A DNA stretch of 64,000 nt from Homarus americanus. Taxonomy: Eukaryota > Arthropoda > Malacostraca > Decapoda > Nephropidae. The notes beneath the pieces were generated by a model that searched no databases, was not told the DNA's origin, and worked only from the letters and a program-made list of their open reading frames with translations. Shown piece after piece: positions 24,000 to 36,335 of this stretch (position 1 is its first letter; each line of letters starts with the position of its first letter). Position numbers and translations under genes: made by a program. Location: NCBI RefSeq assembly GCF_018991925.1, contig NW_024748870.1, positions 2,707,030 to 2,771,029 on the forward strand. Reading direction: 5' to 3'.

Positions 24000-25040
24000 T
24001 GTATAGTGACCTACCATCACCTGCCATGCGCGAGGGGGATAGAGAGGGGGGTGTAGTAGGGGGTAGAGAGTTATGGGAGGGATAGAGACATGTGGAGGGG
24101 CGTATAAATGTGTTTTGTGGGTGTGTGTATGGAGCTGAAAGGAGGAGGGGCGCTGAGTTCGTGGTTCATAGGTGTTTGGGTGACAATGTTAAACTTCAGT
24201 TCCTTTTAACACACACACACACACACACACTTAGGGTACTCAGCGAGGGTAGTTGAAGTCTTTAAATTGAACCACGAACCGTCATCATACCACAGTGAAC
24301 AGAGAAAGAGGTTCAATAATTGTTTAAGACTATTGATTTACAACTTCCAACAACAGCACATACACATAAACACACGTAAACACACGCAAACACACGCAAA
24401 CACACGCAAACACACAAATAATGGTTTTCTCTCGTGGTGTAATAGGTCCACATTTCCAGTTCAACGTGAGACCAAAACCCAACATTTATAAGCTAGGTTT
24501 AGTTCACATATTTCCAGGTTAATTTACTGAACCACTTACAGTGACTCACAACACAGCAGCTAATTCCACCTTTCATTTCGGTACACAAGTCAAAGGAAAT
24601 AATTGATTTAATTTGACCCCGAACAAAGCTCCCCCCCCCAACCTAAGGAAGCTATTACTAATGTACATACTATTCATCACTATTTCACCTCCATAATTAA
24701 TCGGGAGTCACATTTACTTATAGTATTTACGCCATGATTTCTTTGGTGTTAAGAGCTGAAACGTGTGATTTGGGCAGCCATTTATTGGGGTGACTGACGA
24801 TTATTTTTAAAGTTAAGTGTATTTTGTAAGTGTGTTTTATGGCGTGTGGTAGGTAATAATGATGATAATAATAATAGTAATAAAGCTAGAAATAAGCTTG
24901 ACAATGGACGAGTTGTCGGACGGAATTTTTTCGTAAGCTGGCAGGTCAATGGGTGAAGAAAACGCTTTAATTCACTGTGGTAATTATATTTTAAAATAAA
25001 TTGGGCCCAAAATGTAAAAAAAAAAGGGTTAAAGAAGCTA
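24000..25040. other. Intergenic stretch with a 12-bp inverted pair
   Basis: GTTCGTGGTTCA at 24157-24168 is repeated inverted at 24268-24279, matching the core of the 15.3 kb hairpin. Short CA and 'aacacacgc' repeats lie between and after. No exon was supported. Confidence 0.45.
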
Positions 25041-25044
25041 AAAA

Positions 25045-25110
25045 GTCACGTGACTGCGAAAAGCTCTGTGATTGGTTTTGACGTCACATACTAGCTCAAG
25101 CCGCCAGCTG
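25045..25110 (+). promoter_or_regulatory. Promoter-like cluster: E-box, CCAAT and CRE
   Basis: Within 50 bases: GTCACGTGAC (palindromic E-box), GATTGG (inverted CCAAT) and TGACGTCA (full CRE). It lies about 160-200 bases upstream of a well-formed 5' coding exon at 25262, which suggests a TATA-less promoter for that gene. Confidence 0.45.
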
Positions 25111-25261
25111 TGGTGTATGTGTTGTTACCAGCAGGACTTGTGGCCATATACAATGTTGATATACACAGGCATACCTTATTGTTAGGTTAAGATAAATTAC
25201 TGCTCAAGTATCATCGTGTGTATTTACTTGCTGGCTGATGCAATAGACCGATAACTCCAAC

Positions 25262-25304
25262 ATGGAAGTTTTCATCACTGTTCCCTATTTCATGTCTGGA
25301 AAAT
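25262..25304 (+). CDS. 5' coding exon of an unidentified gene
   Basis: AACATGG start context (A at -3, G at +4), then MEVFITVPYFMSGK, then a textbook donor AAAT/GTAAGT (phase 1). The exon is too short to identify. No matching phase-1 acceptor exon was recognised on + in this window, so the rest may lie in an unread part of the intron-rich region or beyond. The upstream E-box/CCAAT/CRE cluster supports a real transcription start. Confidence 0.4.
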
Positions 25305-25414
25305 GTAAGTTTTCGTCACTGATGTTTATATTTAATGTTGTGGAAGGACTAAGGACGACAATAACCAGGGGATGGTCTTGAGATGATCAGATGACAGATG
25401 TAATTTAACGTGCT

Positions 25415-26665
25415 TCATAGCTGGATGGCCGAGTTCTTGTGATACTCTACAATCATAAAGTCTTCTACTTTGGGTAAATTTCTGTCATCTGGAGGTAGTT
25501 GTCCAACCTTCTCGGCTGATCGGCTCTGTAAAAAATATTATTAGATAATTAATTGTGCTTTACTGTGCAACACAGTCATCCTCCATTGAATATATAAACA
25601 TTACTGAGCACATTAACTATTCAGTGGATATTAGCTGCCCTCTACTATAAATTTCATAGTATAAACATTCCAAACAATATTGGTATTATTTTGGTTTTGG
25701 TCATCTGGGGAACCTTAAGATCCTAACTATGGGATTAAGTACTTTAAACAATAAGACACATTATCTCTACGGGATTTCTGTTGCAAAACATTTTTCGATC
25801 TCATAAGAAAATACAGGTCATATGTTAGGTTAGGTTAGGTTACGTTAGGTTAGAGTATAATAAGATATAAGTGATAAGGTTAGCTTAACATACACCGGTA
25901 AGGGGGGGGGGGTAGTAACTCATAACAAGTGATTTCCGATAGATATGAGTCTTAATCGTTCATAACACATCTCAAACCACCAGAAAAACCATAGTCTGCA
26001 TGTCTAAGTACAGGGATGACCAAAACTTAACATTTACCCAATAATGCCTATCTCGAATCTAAGCATCCAAATACTTATGGTAATTCAAGTAAAATTTTAC
26101 CCATTAATTAATATAAATGATGATATATCCCAATGGTTCATTAGTGAATCATCAAAACAATAACAGCACTATGTTGTCATGTTTACCTAGCATCAGGCAT
26201 TCTCAAAACAAAGTCCAGACGATGTCATTACTTTTAAATTGACGCGTATCTCCATCTAGTACTGATATACTCTGTAAATGCATTGAAAAAAAAAAGAAAG
26301 TCTACCAGGTAAGAATACACGACAGCTTAACTGGTGTGAACATGGGAGTTTTTTATGTCCATAAGAACATAAGAATGGAGGAAACTGCAGCGGGCTTATT
26401 GACCCATCCTGGGCAGTCCCATTTACACCCAACCCCTATCGCTCATATATCCATCCAACTTATGTTTGAAGCTGCTCTTCACGGCACATTTCTTCACTTA
26501 CGAAATGTTCATGACTTAGACCATAAAAACCATCCTTAAAACTTACCTGAACGTGGCATTTGGGGTCTGAAGAGGCCATCCTTTGTTAGGCTCTGACTGC
26601 AGCAGTGAGTTTGTTCGAGAACGTCATCTGCTGGGTAGGTGGTGACGTTATTGCAAATGTCGGCC
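25415..26665 (-). CDS. Last two exons of an unrecognised gene
   Basis: On -: exon 26665-26547 (39 codons; ADICNNVTTYPADDVLEQ...HCCSQS), with a good acceptor (CTTGAAACAG) and donor (TTCAG/GTAAGT, phase 1). Then a terminal exon ending at TGA 25415-25417. Using the acceptor at 25516-25518 keeps phase 1 and gives EKVGQLPPDDRNLPKVEDF...NSAIQL. The first AG (start 25525) would give only a short frame. The C-x-N-V-x-x-YP segment loosely recalls the pro-region of Spaetzle-type cystine-knot ligands, but this is weak. Upstream exons were not found. The terminal exon lies antisense inside the presumed first intron of the + gene starting at 25262. Confidence 0.4.
25828..25858. repeat. Short TTAGG-type run
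   Basis: Five or so GGTTA pentamers with one substitution, the arthropod telomere unit in an interstitial position. Confidence 0.6.
26357..26500 (+). mobile_element. Interspersed 'CATAAGAACATAAGAA' repeat, copy 1
   Basis: It begins CATAAGAACATAAGAA, then GGAAACTGCAGCGGGCTTA and a tail with 'ctcatatatccatccaacttatgtttgaagctgct'. A diverged copy starts at about 50855. I recall this layout as a common dispersed repeat of decapod genomes; the class (SINE-like) is uncertain. Confidence 0.5.
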
Positions 26666-26869
26666 CTGTTTCAAGAAAAAATAAACTTATCTCTACTATT
26701 ATAGCAGGACTTTAAACTTTTATTACAAATTATATATACTGTATCACTCTACGAACGTGGCAGAGTGTATTTCTTGTGTTTACCCAGAACCGACAACTCG
26801 TCCATTTCTTTCTCTCAATTATAAGACACAAGTCACCCAATTTTTAAAGTCTTCCTTCAAGCACGTGCG

Positions 26870-26896
26870 TGTGTGTTTGTGTGTGTGCGTGCGTGT

Positions 26897-26954
<58 letters not shown>
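26870..26954. repeat. (GT)n microsatellite
   Basis: GT/GC-GT run of about 85 bases that directly abuts the ATAATAAT end of the retroelement at 26955. Confidence 0.9.
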
Positions 26955-26959
<5 letters not shown>

Positions 26960-28690
26960 ATAATAATAATTAACGGTTTATTGAAAGAGCTTGGCAGCAG
27001 AAGGCTGAAAATATACAGTTACATATTTGGGGAATGGGTTACGAATTACAAATAATATACAAGTAACATAAGTGACACAAATAAGACATATAATAACTAG
27101 ATGGGGAAAAGCTCAAACTACAGTTCATTTCAACATAGTGACAGTGTAAGGAGCAGTGTTTACTGGGAGTGAATACACTGATTTATTACAAGTTATTGAT
27201 AATTTTACAATGGTTGGGACTGGGCTGTTCTTATAGCGATCAGTTCGTGCACGTATGGGCTGGATGCGGTTGTGGTGTCGAACAGCAATTCTCGGACAAG
27301 GGATCTCAGGTGGTAGTAGGAGCCGGTGTCGGGGATGGTGTAGAAGCTTCTTACCAAATTTGTAGATGAGGTCGTGGTGATGGTCAGTGAGAGTCGAAAG
27401 GGTCAGTGTGTTGAGCGCTTCTTGATATGTGGAGTAGGAAGGGGAGAGAATAATCTTGCATGCCCTCTTTTGCACTTTTTCTAGGTGTTTACGTTGTGTG
27501 GCATTCAGGGAGGAAGACCAGGTGGGGGAGGCATAGGTGAGCTTGGGAAGTATGAATGTTGTGTAAACACTGAGGCTCGTGCAGGAACTCCGAGGGACTT
27601 GAGTCGGCAGGAGGTGGGGGCAAACTGGAGGATTTGATAACTTCACTGACGTGTGGTTTCCAATTTGGTTGGTATGCTGCTGGTGACGCCGAGGAGCTTC
27701 GTGGAATCTACAACCTGGGTGTGTTCCGGACCTACGATGTGGAAGGGAGGTGGGACAATGTCGGAGGAGGGTTGATGTGCATAACCATGGTCTTAGTATG
27801 GTTGATGGTGTGAGCGCTGGTTGTTGGTGGCCCAGTTTTGGAGACTGTTCAATAAATCCTGAAGGGCGGTATAGTGGGGAGCAGAATTGTTGACGCTGAT
27901 CCTAATGGTGGAGTCGTCGACATATTTCCAGCGAGCAGGGGTTTCTCTTAGGGCATCATTGATGAGCATAAGGAAGCAGAGTGGTCCCATCTTGGTGCCT
28001 TGGGGGACGCCACAGGTGAGTGACTGAAAGGTGGAGACAGCCCCTCGGAAGCGTACAACTTGGCGTCGGTCACTGAGGAAGTCTGTAAGCCATGGTATAA
28101 GACTTCTCCGAAGCCTGAGGTCAATAGCTTTGTTGATGATTATATTGTGGTCGACTAGGTCGAACGCTTTAGTGAAATCATTGAAGGCGACAGCTACAGA
28201 CGTTTTTCGTTTCTCGAGATGGCGGTATATGTAATCGAGAAAGCTGACAAGACAGTGAGTGGTGGAGGAAGTTTTCATGTTGCCAAATTGCTGAGGGTCT
28301 ACGACTCCTGCAATATCAGCATAAGCCCAATCGAACACAAAACTTTCACAGATTAGGCTGGGTATTGGGGTGATTGCAATAGGTCGTAGCTGATTTAAGG
28401 ATTGTGGGCTGGTTGACTTGGGCACTGGTGATACATAAGATGTCTTCCAGTCAGCTGGGCATCTGGCTTGACTGAGAGAAGCATTGATGATGGAGCATAG
28501 GGGTTTAGTAAGCTCCGGGGAGAACTCCTTGAAGAGTTTCATTGGTAAGTCAATGGGGGTGGTAGAGCGTTTTAATTTTAGTTTGTCCAGGCGTTTTGCT
28601 ACGTCAAATTCTTCTACTAAGTCAGTGGGAAGGGGGCTGGTAGGTAAGCAGGGAGAGTGGTTGTGTCAAGCCGTGGGAGCGTCTGGCATA
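26955..28690 (-). mobile_element. CR1/L2-like non-LTR retrotransposon fragment with reverse transcriptase
   Basis: On -: reverse transcriptase from about 28650 to 27800 (LRPIAITPIPSLI, FNDFTKAFDLVDHN, LTCGVPQGTKMGPL, WKYVDDSTI with the catalytic YVDD kept), then a C-terminal connection region (27646-27125; FILPKLTYASPTWSSSL, HLEKVQKRACKII) to a stop. The tail carries ATTAACGGTTTATTGAAA in + sense and ends in an ATT microsatellite, as in CR1/L2-type elements with repeated 3' ends. At least two frame breaks separate the blocks, so the copy is inactive. The 5' end is cut at the giant GT tract. Confidence 0.85.
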
Positions 28691-28699
28691 TGGCAGAAA

Positions 28700-29225
<526 letters not shown>

Positions 29226-29262
29226 CTCTGGAGTCGATGTGTGTGCGTGAGTGTGTGTGTGT

Positions 29263-29270
29263 TATAAAAG
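29263..29270 (+). promoter_or_regulatory. TATA box of paralog B
   Basis: TATAAAAG, 39 bases after the GT tract ends. A start about 30 bases on would give a short leader exon closed by AAG/GTGATT at 29345. The acceptor CACACGCCAG (29455) then joins it to the coding exon with ATG at 29485. Confidence 0.55.
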
Positions 29271-29484
29271 CAGGGGTCATGCCATTTGGCCTGCAGAGCC
29301 GTAAGCAGGCCCAGACACCAGCACTCTTCACACCAGATCTATAAGGTGATTTTAACATTCTCTTATGATATTTGTGCCTTAGTTTCAACCCATATATAAT
29401 AATAACAACAACAACATAACACTGATTAATTCTCTCACACAACACCACACGCCAGCTTGACAGAAGTTCCACCTGTTTCTGGAG

Positions 29485-29686
29485 ATGTGGTTGTTGACGG
29501 CGGTGTGTGTGTGTCTGATGGTGGTGAGGCTGTGGGCTTTGACTGGCGGCACATACTTCCTCACAGGACCCAGGTACAGGAACAGTATGCCGCAGAATGT
29601 ACTGAAGAGCTACCTGCTGAAGATGACGATTCTAACCACTTGTAAGTACAAATAGAGTCCCTCCGTGTGTGTGAGTGTGTGTGCGC

Positions 29687-29746
<60 letters not shown>

Positions 29747-32700
29747 TAACAGTTTATTGAAAAAATTCGGTAGACAAAATGCAGAAAATTTACTGTACAT
29801 AGGAAAGAAATCACTTATTACATCAAAGCCACGGGGAAGATTGGGTCGTTTAACAAAATCTTTCATTACTAAAAGGAGAAGGAACATGAATTGAACATAC
29901 AAATTATAGTTACAGTTGATGGCCCGGGCTGGTCTCTTGCCCTACCGTGTGTGGTCACGAGGTGCAGTAACTCGTCAGTAGGTGTTGATATAAAGAACCT
30001 CACTTTTTTCCTTTTGTTTTCTTTTTACGGGGAATAGCTCACCCGGGCACAGGTCAGCGATCCACAACAGGGCCTTGGGGGGAAGGGAGGGGGGGGCGAA
30101 AAAATAAAAGAGTTAAAAGAAATTAGAAGAGAGAAAGACCCTATTAATCTACACCAAAAAGATGGTGTGGTGTTACAGCTCGAGAAACCCTGTGGTGTGG
30201 TGTGGTGTGGTGTGGTGGTGTGGTGTGGTATGGTGTGGTGTGGTGTGGTGTTACAGCTCGAGAAACCCTGTGATGTGGTGTGTTGTGGTGTGGTGTGGTG
30301 TGGTGTGGTGTGGTGTGGTATGGTGTGGTGTGGTGTTACAGTACCTCACTTTGTTATCTCGTGGTCAGGTGTAGAGGCGACCCATGGTTGTTCCCAGTAT
30401 TGACTGATCAACACTATACCACCTGGTCAGAGGATAGTGGTAGTTTCCCAGGGGTGCTTATCTGTGTGTTGTGACCTCACTGGCGGGGCGACGGTCAACT
30501 TTTAAATATTACAACAAACATAAATACACTTCACAATCTCATGGATGAAAAATAATATAATACCTTTGTTTATGTCATCAGCTGAAGCGTTGTCTCCCAA
30601 GGGGGTGTTGGAGTGTAGTCACCTGTGTCTGGCTACCCCACTCTGTATCTCCTTCCTCCTCCACAATGATACTCGAAGCTGTTACCTCACCTCCCTCAAC
30701 CGCTGCCTCGAAAGGAACAACGTGCTCCTGGCGTCACCGGGTAAGTTATCTGGTTCAAGGACTTGTATATCAGCATCACTAGTGTGTTCTCTTGGCGTGT
30801 TAGATGGCAGATAGTGCTGACTTCCTCCTGACACCATCGTGGCGGGAGTGACAGGTGTATTATTAGCAGGAGAGGATGAGGGACTGTTTGACCACTGGAT
30901 ACTGGTTATGGTAATTGTCGCCCCGTCATGCACAACATCCCTCATTGCCAAACTAGATTGTTCTTTCGTTTTATCGTTTACACATACAGTCATTCAACAC
31001 ACACACACACACTACTACTACCATTGAACCAAACACACAATATGCTTCAATACCTCTCACGCAAATGTGAATAACAAAGTGTGAGGCCAGACACACTCCT
31101 GTACTCACGCAGTTGTGAATAAGTTACCCTTTATGTATAGAACTAAACAAAGAATTTATTTGAAATTCTGTGTAACATTCAGTGCCATAATATCCTGACC
31201 GCGGGGGGTAATTATTCTGACCCTTTGTAAACCCTAATCTGTAATTCTTTTGTACTACTGGTCACAGGATGAGTATGGGTTGCACAATAAATTAGCCGCT
31301 GTAAGTGGCAAAATGAAAAATAAATTGATTACAACTTTGCTGTCACTCGGAATCGAGTATGACGATCATCCACCTTCGTTGGCGAGCTCTGGGGTGACTC
31401 GAGAGGCTGATACAGGACCGGCAGGGTCGTCCACAGATGTTGCGCGTGTGGAGGGCAACATATAGTGCGGGAGGGGCGGCGGCGGCGTCTTTCCGACGTT
31501 GGCACTGGTCTTCTTTCGTCTGCTAAAGGCTTGAGATGCACATCTGCTCCGATGTTGAATCTCTTCATCTATGTCCGCGGTGGTGGACAGGTGGGAGCCG
31601 AGATACCGAAAGTGGGTAACATTAGAGAGGGTAGTACCGTTAAGCTGGATGGATGGTGGAGGTGTGGCTGAACCAGGGGCAGGTTGGAAAAGAATCTGAT
31701 TCTTAAGTACATTCACCTCAAGGCCGAAATGTGCATATGCGTCTGCGTAGGTGTTCAGGATCTCTTGTAGGTCTCATTCAGTGTGACCGACAAGGGTGAG
31801 GTCGTTTGCATACTGAAATTCAGTAATGGAAGCTGTCGACACCTTTGTTCCTGCCTGGAGTCGTTTTATGTTGAAAAGTCCCTTTATCCGGTACTGAATG
31901 TCCACCCCACCGGCTAAATCGGCATTGGCAGGAGTGAAGAAGGCAGTCAAGAAAATGGAAAAAAGTTGGTGCCAGTACACACCCTTGTTTTACTCCTGTT
32001 TGGATGGGGAATAACTCAGACTGGGTGCCGTTGTGCAGGACACTGCCGTTCATGCCATTGTGGAGTTGCCTCACAATAGCGAAGAATTTTGGTGGGCAGC
32101 CAAAACGGCTGAGGGTCCGCCAGAGGGCTTCCCTGTTGACCGATACGAAGGCCTTGGTTAGGTCGCTGAAGGTCATGCACAGGTCACGACGCTGTTCTCT
32201 GCAATTTTCCTGTATCTGGCGGGCAGCAAAGATCATGTCAATGGTGCCACGTGATGGTCTACAGTCACGTTGAGATTCTGGGAGGAAGTTTTTCGCTTCA
32301 GGAAGAAGTCTGTTTAGGAGGACTTGGGCGATAATCTTACCAGCTACGGACAGCAGCGAAATCCTGCGGTAGTTGTCATAGTGTGACCGGTCTCCCTTGT
32401 TCTTATAAATATTGACGATGGAGGCGTCTTTAAGAGCTTGGGGGATTTCCTCCTCCTCCTCTCATATATTCTCCAGGAGGAGTTGAGGTGGTTGATAAGC
32501 AGAGTCCTCCTGCTTTATACTCGTATACCTCGGCTGGGATTCCATCGGGCTCTGTGGCTTTGTTATTGTTCATCTGTTTGATGGCTGTAACTACCTCATC
32601 CAGGGATGGAGGATAACTGAGGTGGGTCATCTTTGGGTGCTGAAGAACTTGTTGGGTAGTCAGGACATCCACATCAGTGTTTCGGTTGAGCAATGAATGA

Positions 32701-34334
32701 TAGTGCTCTTTCCAGCACTGAAGGAGGCCTTCGTCATCTTTAATTATGTGGTTACCGTCAGAGAGCAGAAAGGAGCTGCGCCACGAGTAATTGGCCCATA
32801 AATTTTTTGAGTGGAATTTAGAAATTCGCACATCTTGTGCTGATCTGCAAATTTTTGTTTCACATGCTTTATTTTTAAGCCAGTCGTCCTTTAGATTGCG
32901 AAGTTCGTGCTGGGCTGCCGCTTTCTTGTGTTTGAAGGTAACAGCTTCGGTCCGAGACTTAAGGTTTTTCTGTCAGTCAGTTAAAACAGTACGTTAATCA
33001 TCGACGAGTACGTTGATTTCCGGGTGATTTTCATCAAACCAGTCCTGGTGTATTCTTTCGATCTGGCCGAGGGTCTCTGCAGGTTGTTGGCATGGCAGTG
33101 TCGAGAATACCCCCATTCTGCACTGGGATTTGGGTTGTTTGTTGTCAGGTTGTTTATCAGCCCATGTTCGAGCTGCTCTCTGAAAGCATGTGTTATCGTT
33201 GGATACTCCAGATGCTTGATGTTAAATCCTCTTCTGGAGTCTTGTTGCTTTCGTCTTTTAGGGGCGACGTGGAGGGAGAGTTTGGCTTTGATGAGTTTTC
33301 CTGGAACCATCTTAGAGTAATTTTATGCATCTCCCAAATGGTCTTAAATGAGTTATCACAATACGTCCAGGTAAGATGCAATAATCAGGCCAAAGGTAAT
33401 TCTTTGGAGGCATGTGAAGGACGTAGGTCATCCTCAGAGCTTTCATTCCAACGCATTATCTTTCATTCAGTTGTGTTCTGGGTTGCTTTGCAGTTTTCTT
33501 TACCGTTGTTTTGAATTCCCCGTACTACTTCTTTCTTTCATTATTTTGTCATCTCTCATCATTCCTCCCTACTATTATAATTTATCCGTTCTTTCATATT
33601 CCTCTCTTCTTTCATCAATCCTTCTTCTTTCGTCATTCCTCTTCTCTTTCATCACTCCTCCCTTCTTTCGTGTACTTTCAGGATATTTCTACTACGAGAG
33701 ATTTGACAACCAGATCACCACACCCCCAACCTGCTTCTCCACCTGTCTGGCTACACGTGACTGTAATGCCTGTGGTCGTAAATATTGTTCAGGGAAGGAT
33801 TGTGAGAACTGCCCCTCTACCTGTTGGGATGTACCCTCAGTGAATGGCCGTATATCCCTCTGGACACGTGATCACTCCAAACGTTTCTCAGTTACTTGTG
33901 ATCAAGGTTGGTTCCTACTGTGGTACTCAGGAGAGCCGGTACCAGAAAACACCTCACCTACACCATTGAAATTGCAGGTTAGACTGTTATATGAAGGCGA
34001 CTTGGCTGTATCATCATTCTTCAAAACGGTAAAGATTCACAAGAAAAGTCTCAAAGTTGGTGAATACTTAGAAGGTAAAGCAGGGAACTGGTGGGGAGCG
34101 CCCTTTAAGAATCGTCATCTTACCTCTAATTCCTCCTCAAATTGCCTTCCTTTCTTCAACCCGACAACCTACTGTAAGGTCCTGGGTGTGATGAACGGCG
34201 AGGAACAGCTCTCACAGAACGACACCGGGATCAGGCGAAGTCTCCCTTGGATCACCGGCATCAACGAGATCGATCAACTTAAACTCAAGGTTATTGAACT
34301 GTGGGCAAGTCTTTATGAACCAGATGAAGTGTAG
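29485..34334 (+). CDS. Secreted cysteine-rich protein with PAN-like domain, paralog B
   Basis: Coding exons 29485-29641, 30582-30740 and 33682-34334, total 322 residues. Both introns are phase 1, with donors T/GTAAGT and G/GTAAGT. A signal peptide (MWLLTAVCVCLMVVRLWA) is followed by GTYFLTGPRYRN. Exon 2 encodes the PAN/apple-like block (LECSHLCLATPLC...CYLTSLNRC). Exon 3 opens GYFYYE and carries CFSTC, a CxxCGRKYC cluster, CWD, VTCDQGW, VGEYLEGKAGNWWGAPF, EEQL and LPWITGI, ending at TAG. All of these align with paralog A. Intron 2 (2.9 kb) holds two retroelement pieces. The poly(A) signal GAATAAAG is at about 34820. Expression is presumably driven by the TATA box at 29263. Function unknown; extracellular by its leader and cysteines. 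Exon boundaries are well supported by the paralog match. Confidence 0.88.
29690..29900 (-). mobile_element. 3' tail of a CR1/L2-like element with (AAT)n end
   Basis: AAT repeated about 19 times at 29690-29746, then ATTAACAGTTTATTGAAA, matching the tail of the 27-28.7 kb element in the same orientation. It lies in intron 1 of paralog B. Confidence 0.7.
30162..30345. repeat. GTGTG/GTGGT repeat with a duplicated 'ttacagctcgagaaaccctgtg' block
   Basis: Pentamer TGTGG runs broken by two copies of a 22-bp non-repeat block (about 30172 and 30250), making a compound unit of roughly 78 bp in intron 1 of paralog B. Confidence 0.85.
31026..31320 (+). mobile_element. 3' UTR/tail fragment of the RNase H-type non-LTR element
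   Basis: Closely matches 60866-61160, the tail following the RNase H element at 59.4 kb. Both share 'gtgaataacaaagtgtgaggccag', 'gaataagttaccctttatgtatagaact' and a terminal CACAGGATGAGT...GCACAATAAA...GCCGCTG...GGCAAAAT segment. It lies in intron 2 of paralog B. Confidence 0.8.
31340..33400 (-). mobile_element. RTE-like/other non-LTR reverse transcriptase fossil
   Basis: On -: upstream block (33300-32980; EWGYSRHCHAN), RT entry region (32830-32500; ATEPDGIPAEVYEYK), catalytic core (32236-31880; DLCMTFSDLTKAFVSVNREA, IQTGVKQGCVLAPTFF), then ITEFQYANDLTLVGHTE near 31800, where YADD has become YAND, and a post-RT block (THFRYLGSHLS near 31610). Multiple frame breaks and loss of one catalytic Asp mark it as dead. 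It is inserted antisense in intron 2 of paralog B, next to the + strand tail at 31026-31320. Confidence 0.85.
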
Positions 34335-34820
34335 AGTGACCCGGAAGTAGGGGGAAAACACTGGTGGTTAGCTGGGGACTATGAGTGTTGGAGTCTGGGA
34401 GTGTGGTAACTGACTTTAGTAGAATCATATTACTTTAGATAAATGCCATTGACTTTTGTTATTGGTAGTGATGTTTGATATGTGTATTGAACTATTATCA
34501 CCACAGTTGTTAAGGCTTTAAGCACAATGTGAACTTGGAGACAATAAGCAGACCACAGAGACATTAATACGTGACTCAGAAAGTTAATAAGACATGAAAA
34601 AGTTACTAAGGTTCTTATGACATATAATACCTTAGTTGGCATCTCCTTATAATCTGCTGGAAGTCGTAGTTGGGGGAAAATTATAGTCTTAGGAAGTGAA
34701 TTTGACGTGGCAGCTGTTAAAGGATTATTGTAACTCAGGTGTCTGTGTGTTTGTGTGTTTGTGTGTTTGTTTTGCATGAGTCTCAGCTGAACTAGATCTC
34801 TTGCACTTCAAATTCAGTAA

Positions 34821-36065
34821 GGAATAAAGCTTTAATGAAGACAAAGTTAAGCTGCAGGTACACCTCAGCTGAAAACTGAAACAAGCTGATGACTAATTCA
34901 CTTACAGACAAGCTTAATCAGTGACAGGTTATTGATAAAAATTATGCATAAATAAATCCAATAATAACTACATAGGATAAACGTAATTCATTCTTGGGTG
35001 ATTACTACTTATGAATGATATAGAATGACTTTAATGATAATTTATTATTAATATGGTGTAATGAGGAACAACTGAAGAGGATGTGTATGTGTCGTGCAAA
35101 TATTTGTAACATTTAGATACCTAAGAAATCCACCTTAAGATATATTATAGTTTATACTGATTTATTTTAGTCCGTTTTTTGTCTTAACCATCAAAGAAAA
35201 TGTAAACCTTTAGCTTTAAGGCGCCAACATTAACTTACTTATTTGTGAATTAAACTATCCTTTTCAAATTCTTTAGCACGCCACTGTTATCTAGCATCAA
35301 TTTTGTATCTAAAAACAATAAGGTAATATATATTGTTTATCATGAATATATATGAGTGTGAATAGCAAAAGAAAACTATTATTAACCAGCCCATTGATAC
35401 GTGCTACCATCTGCTGTTAGTGTCGTCTTACTTTCGTCTGTCGTAACTCGAACACTATTCTCTTCTTGCCATAATAATTCCTTCACAGTGGTAAGAGAGA
35501 AGAATTTAGCGTGTTTTATTTTCAAGCTCTGTTGATATTAAAGCGGTGACGTATGGGTTGTGGACTCCGGTAGAATTTTATAACGCCAAGCGGGAAGGTA
35601 AATCTCTCTCTCTCTCTTTCTCTCTCAAATAACTATATTATACATAGTTAAATCTAGTTTAATTTCGTTATTTTTTATTCATATTAATCTCTAATTATCT
35701 TTATTATCGTTCTGCATTTATTATATTTTATCTTTTTTCTTCTATTTTACATTTATAATTTGTATTGATTACCTTCATTACCTTCTCTTATTATTTTCAT
35801 TTCCTTAATTTATCGTTATTGACATTATCTTTATTCTGTGTCTTGTTCTTTTTTCCTTATTTATCATTCATTTTTCATCACCTGTCATACTGTTTATAGG
35901 TAATTAGTGTACGTAGTGATTGAGAAAGATACAGTGGGTTAATTCCACTAATTGATGGTTAATTAAATGTATCTAATTAAGGTAGAGTCGCAAGGTAATT
36001 AAAGGTAAAGAATTAATTGTGATTATTTGCTGATTAGATGATTCAAATTGCGACCTTTTGAGAAA
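34821..36065. other. AT-rich intergenic stretch
   Basis: Past the poly(A) signal of paralog B there is only AT-rich sequence, a short CT run near 35605-35625, and no supported exon. Confidence 0.45.
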
Positions 36066-36069
36066 TGAT

Positions 36070-36335
36070 TATTTTATACTTCCCTCTGATATACTTTCTT
36101 TTTGATATACTTTCCCTCTGATATACTTTCTTCCTGATATACTTTCCCTCTGATATACTTTCCCTCTGATATACTTTCCCTCTGATATACTTTCTTCCTG
36201 ATATACTTTCCCTCTGATATACTTTCCCTCTGATATACTTTCCCTCTGATATACTTTCCCTCTGATATACTTTCCCTCTGATATACTTTCCCTCTGATAT
36301 ACTTTCCCTCTGATATACTTTCCCTCTTAGGTATA
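36070..36335. repeat. 16-bp minisatellite
   Basis: About 16 copies of CTGATATACTTTCCCT, with three TTCTTC variants. The - strand YQRESISEGK frame is the repeat. Confidence 0.93.
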
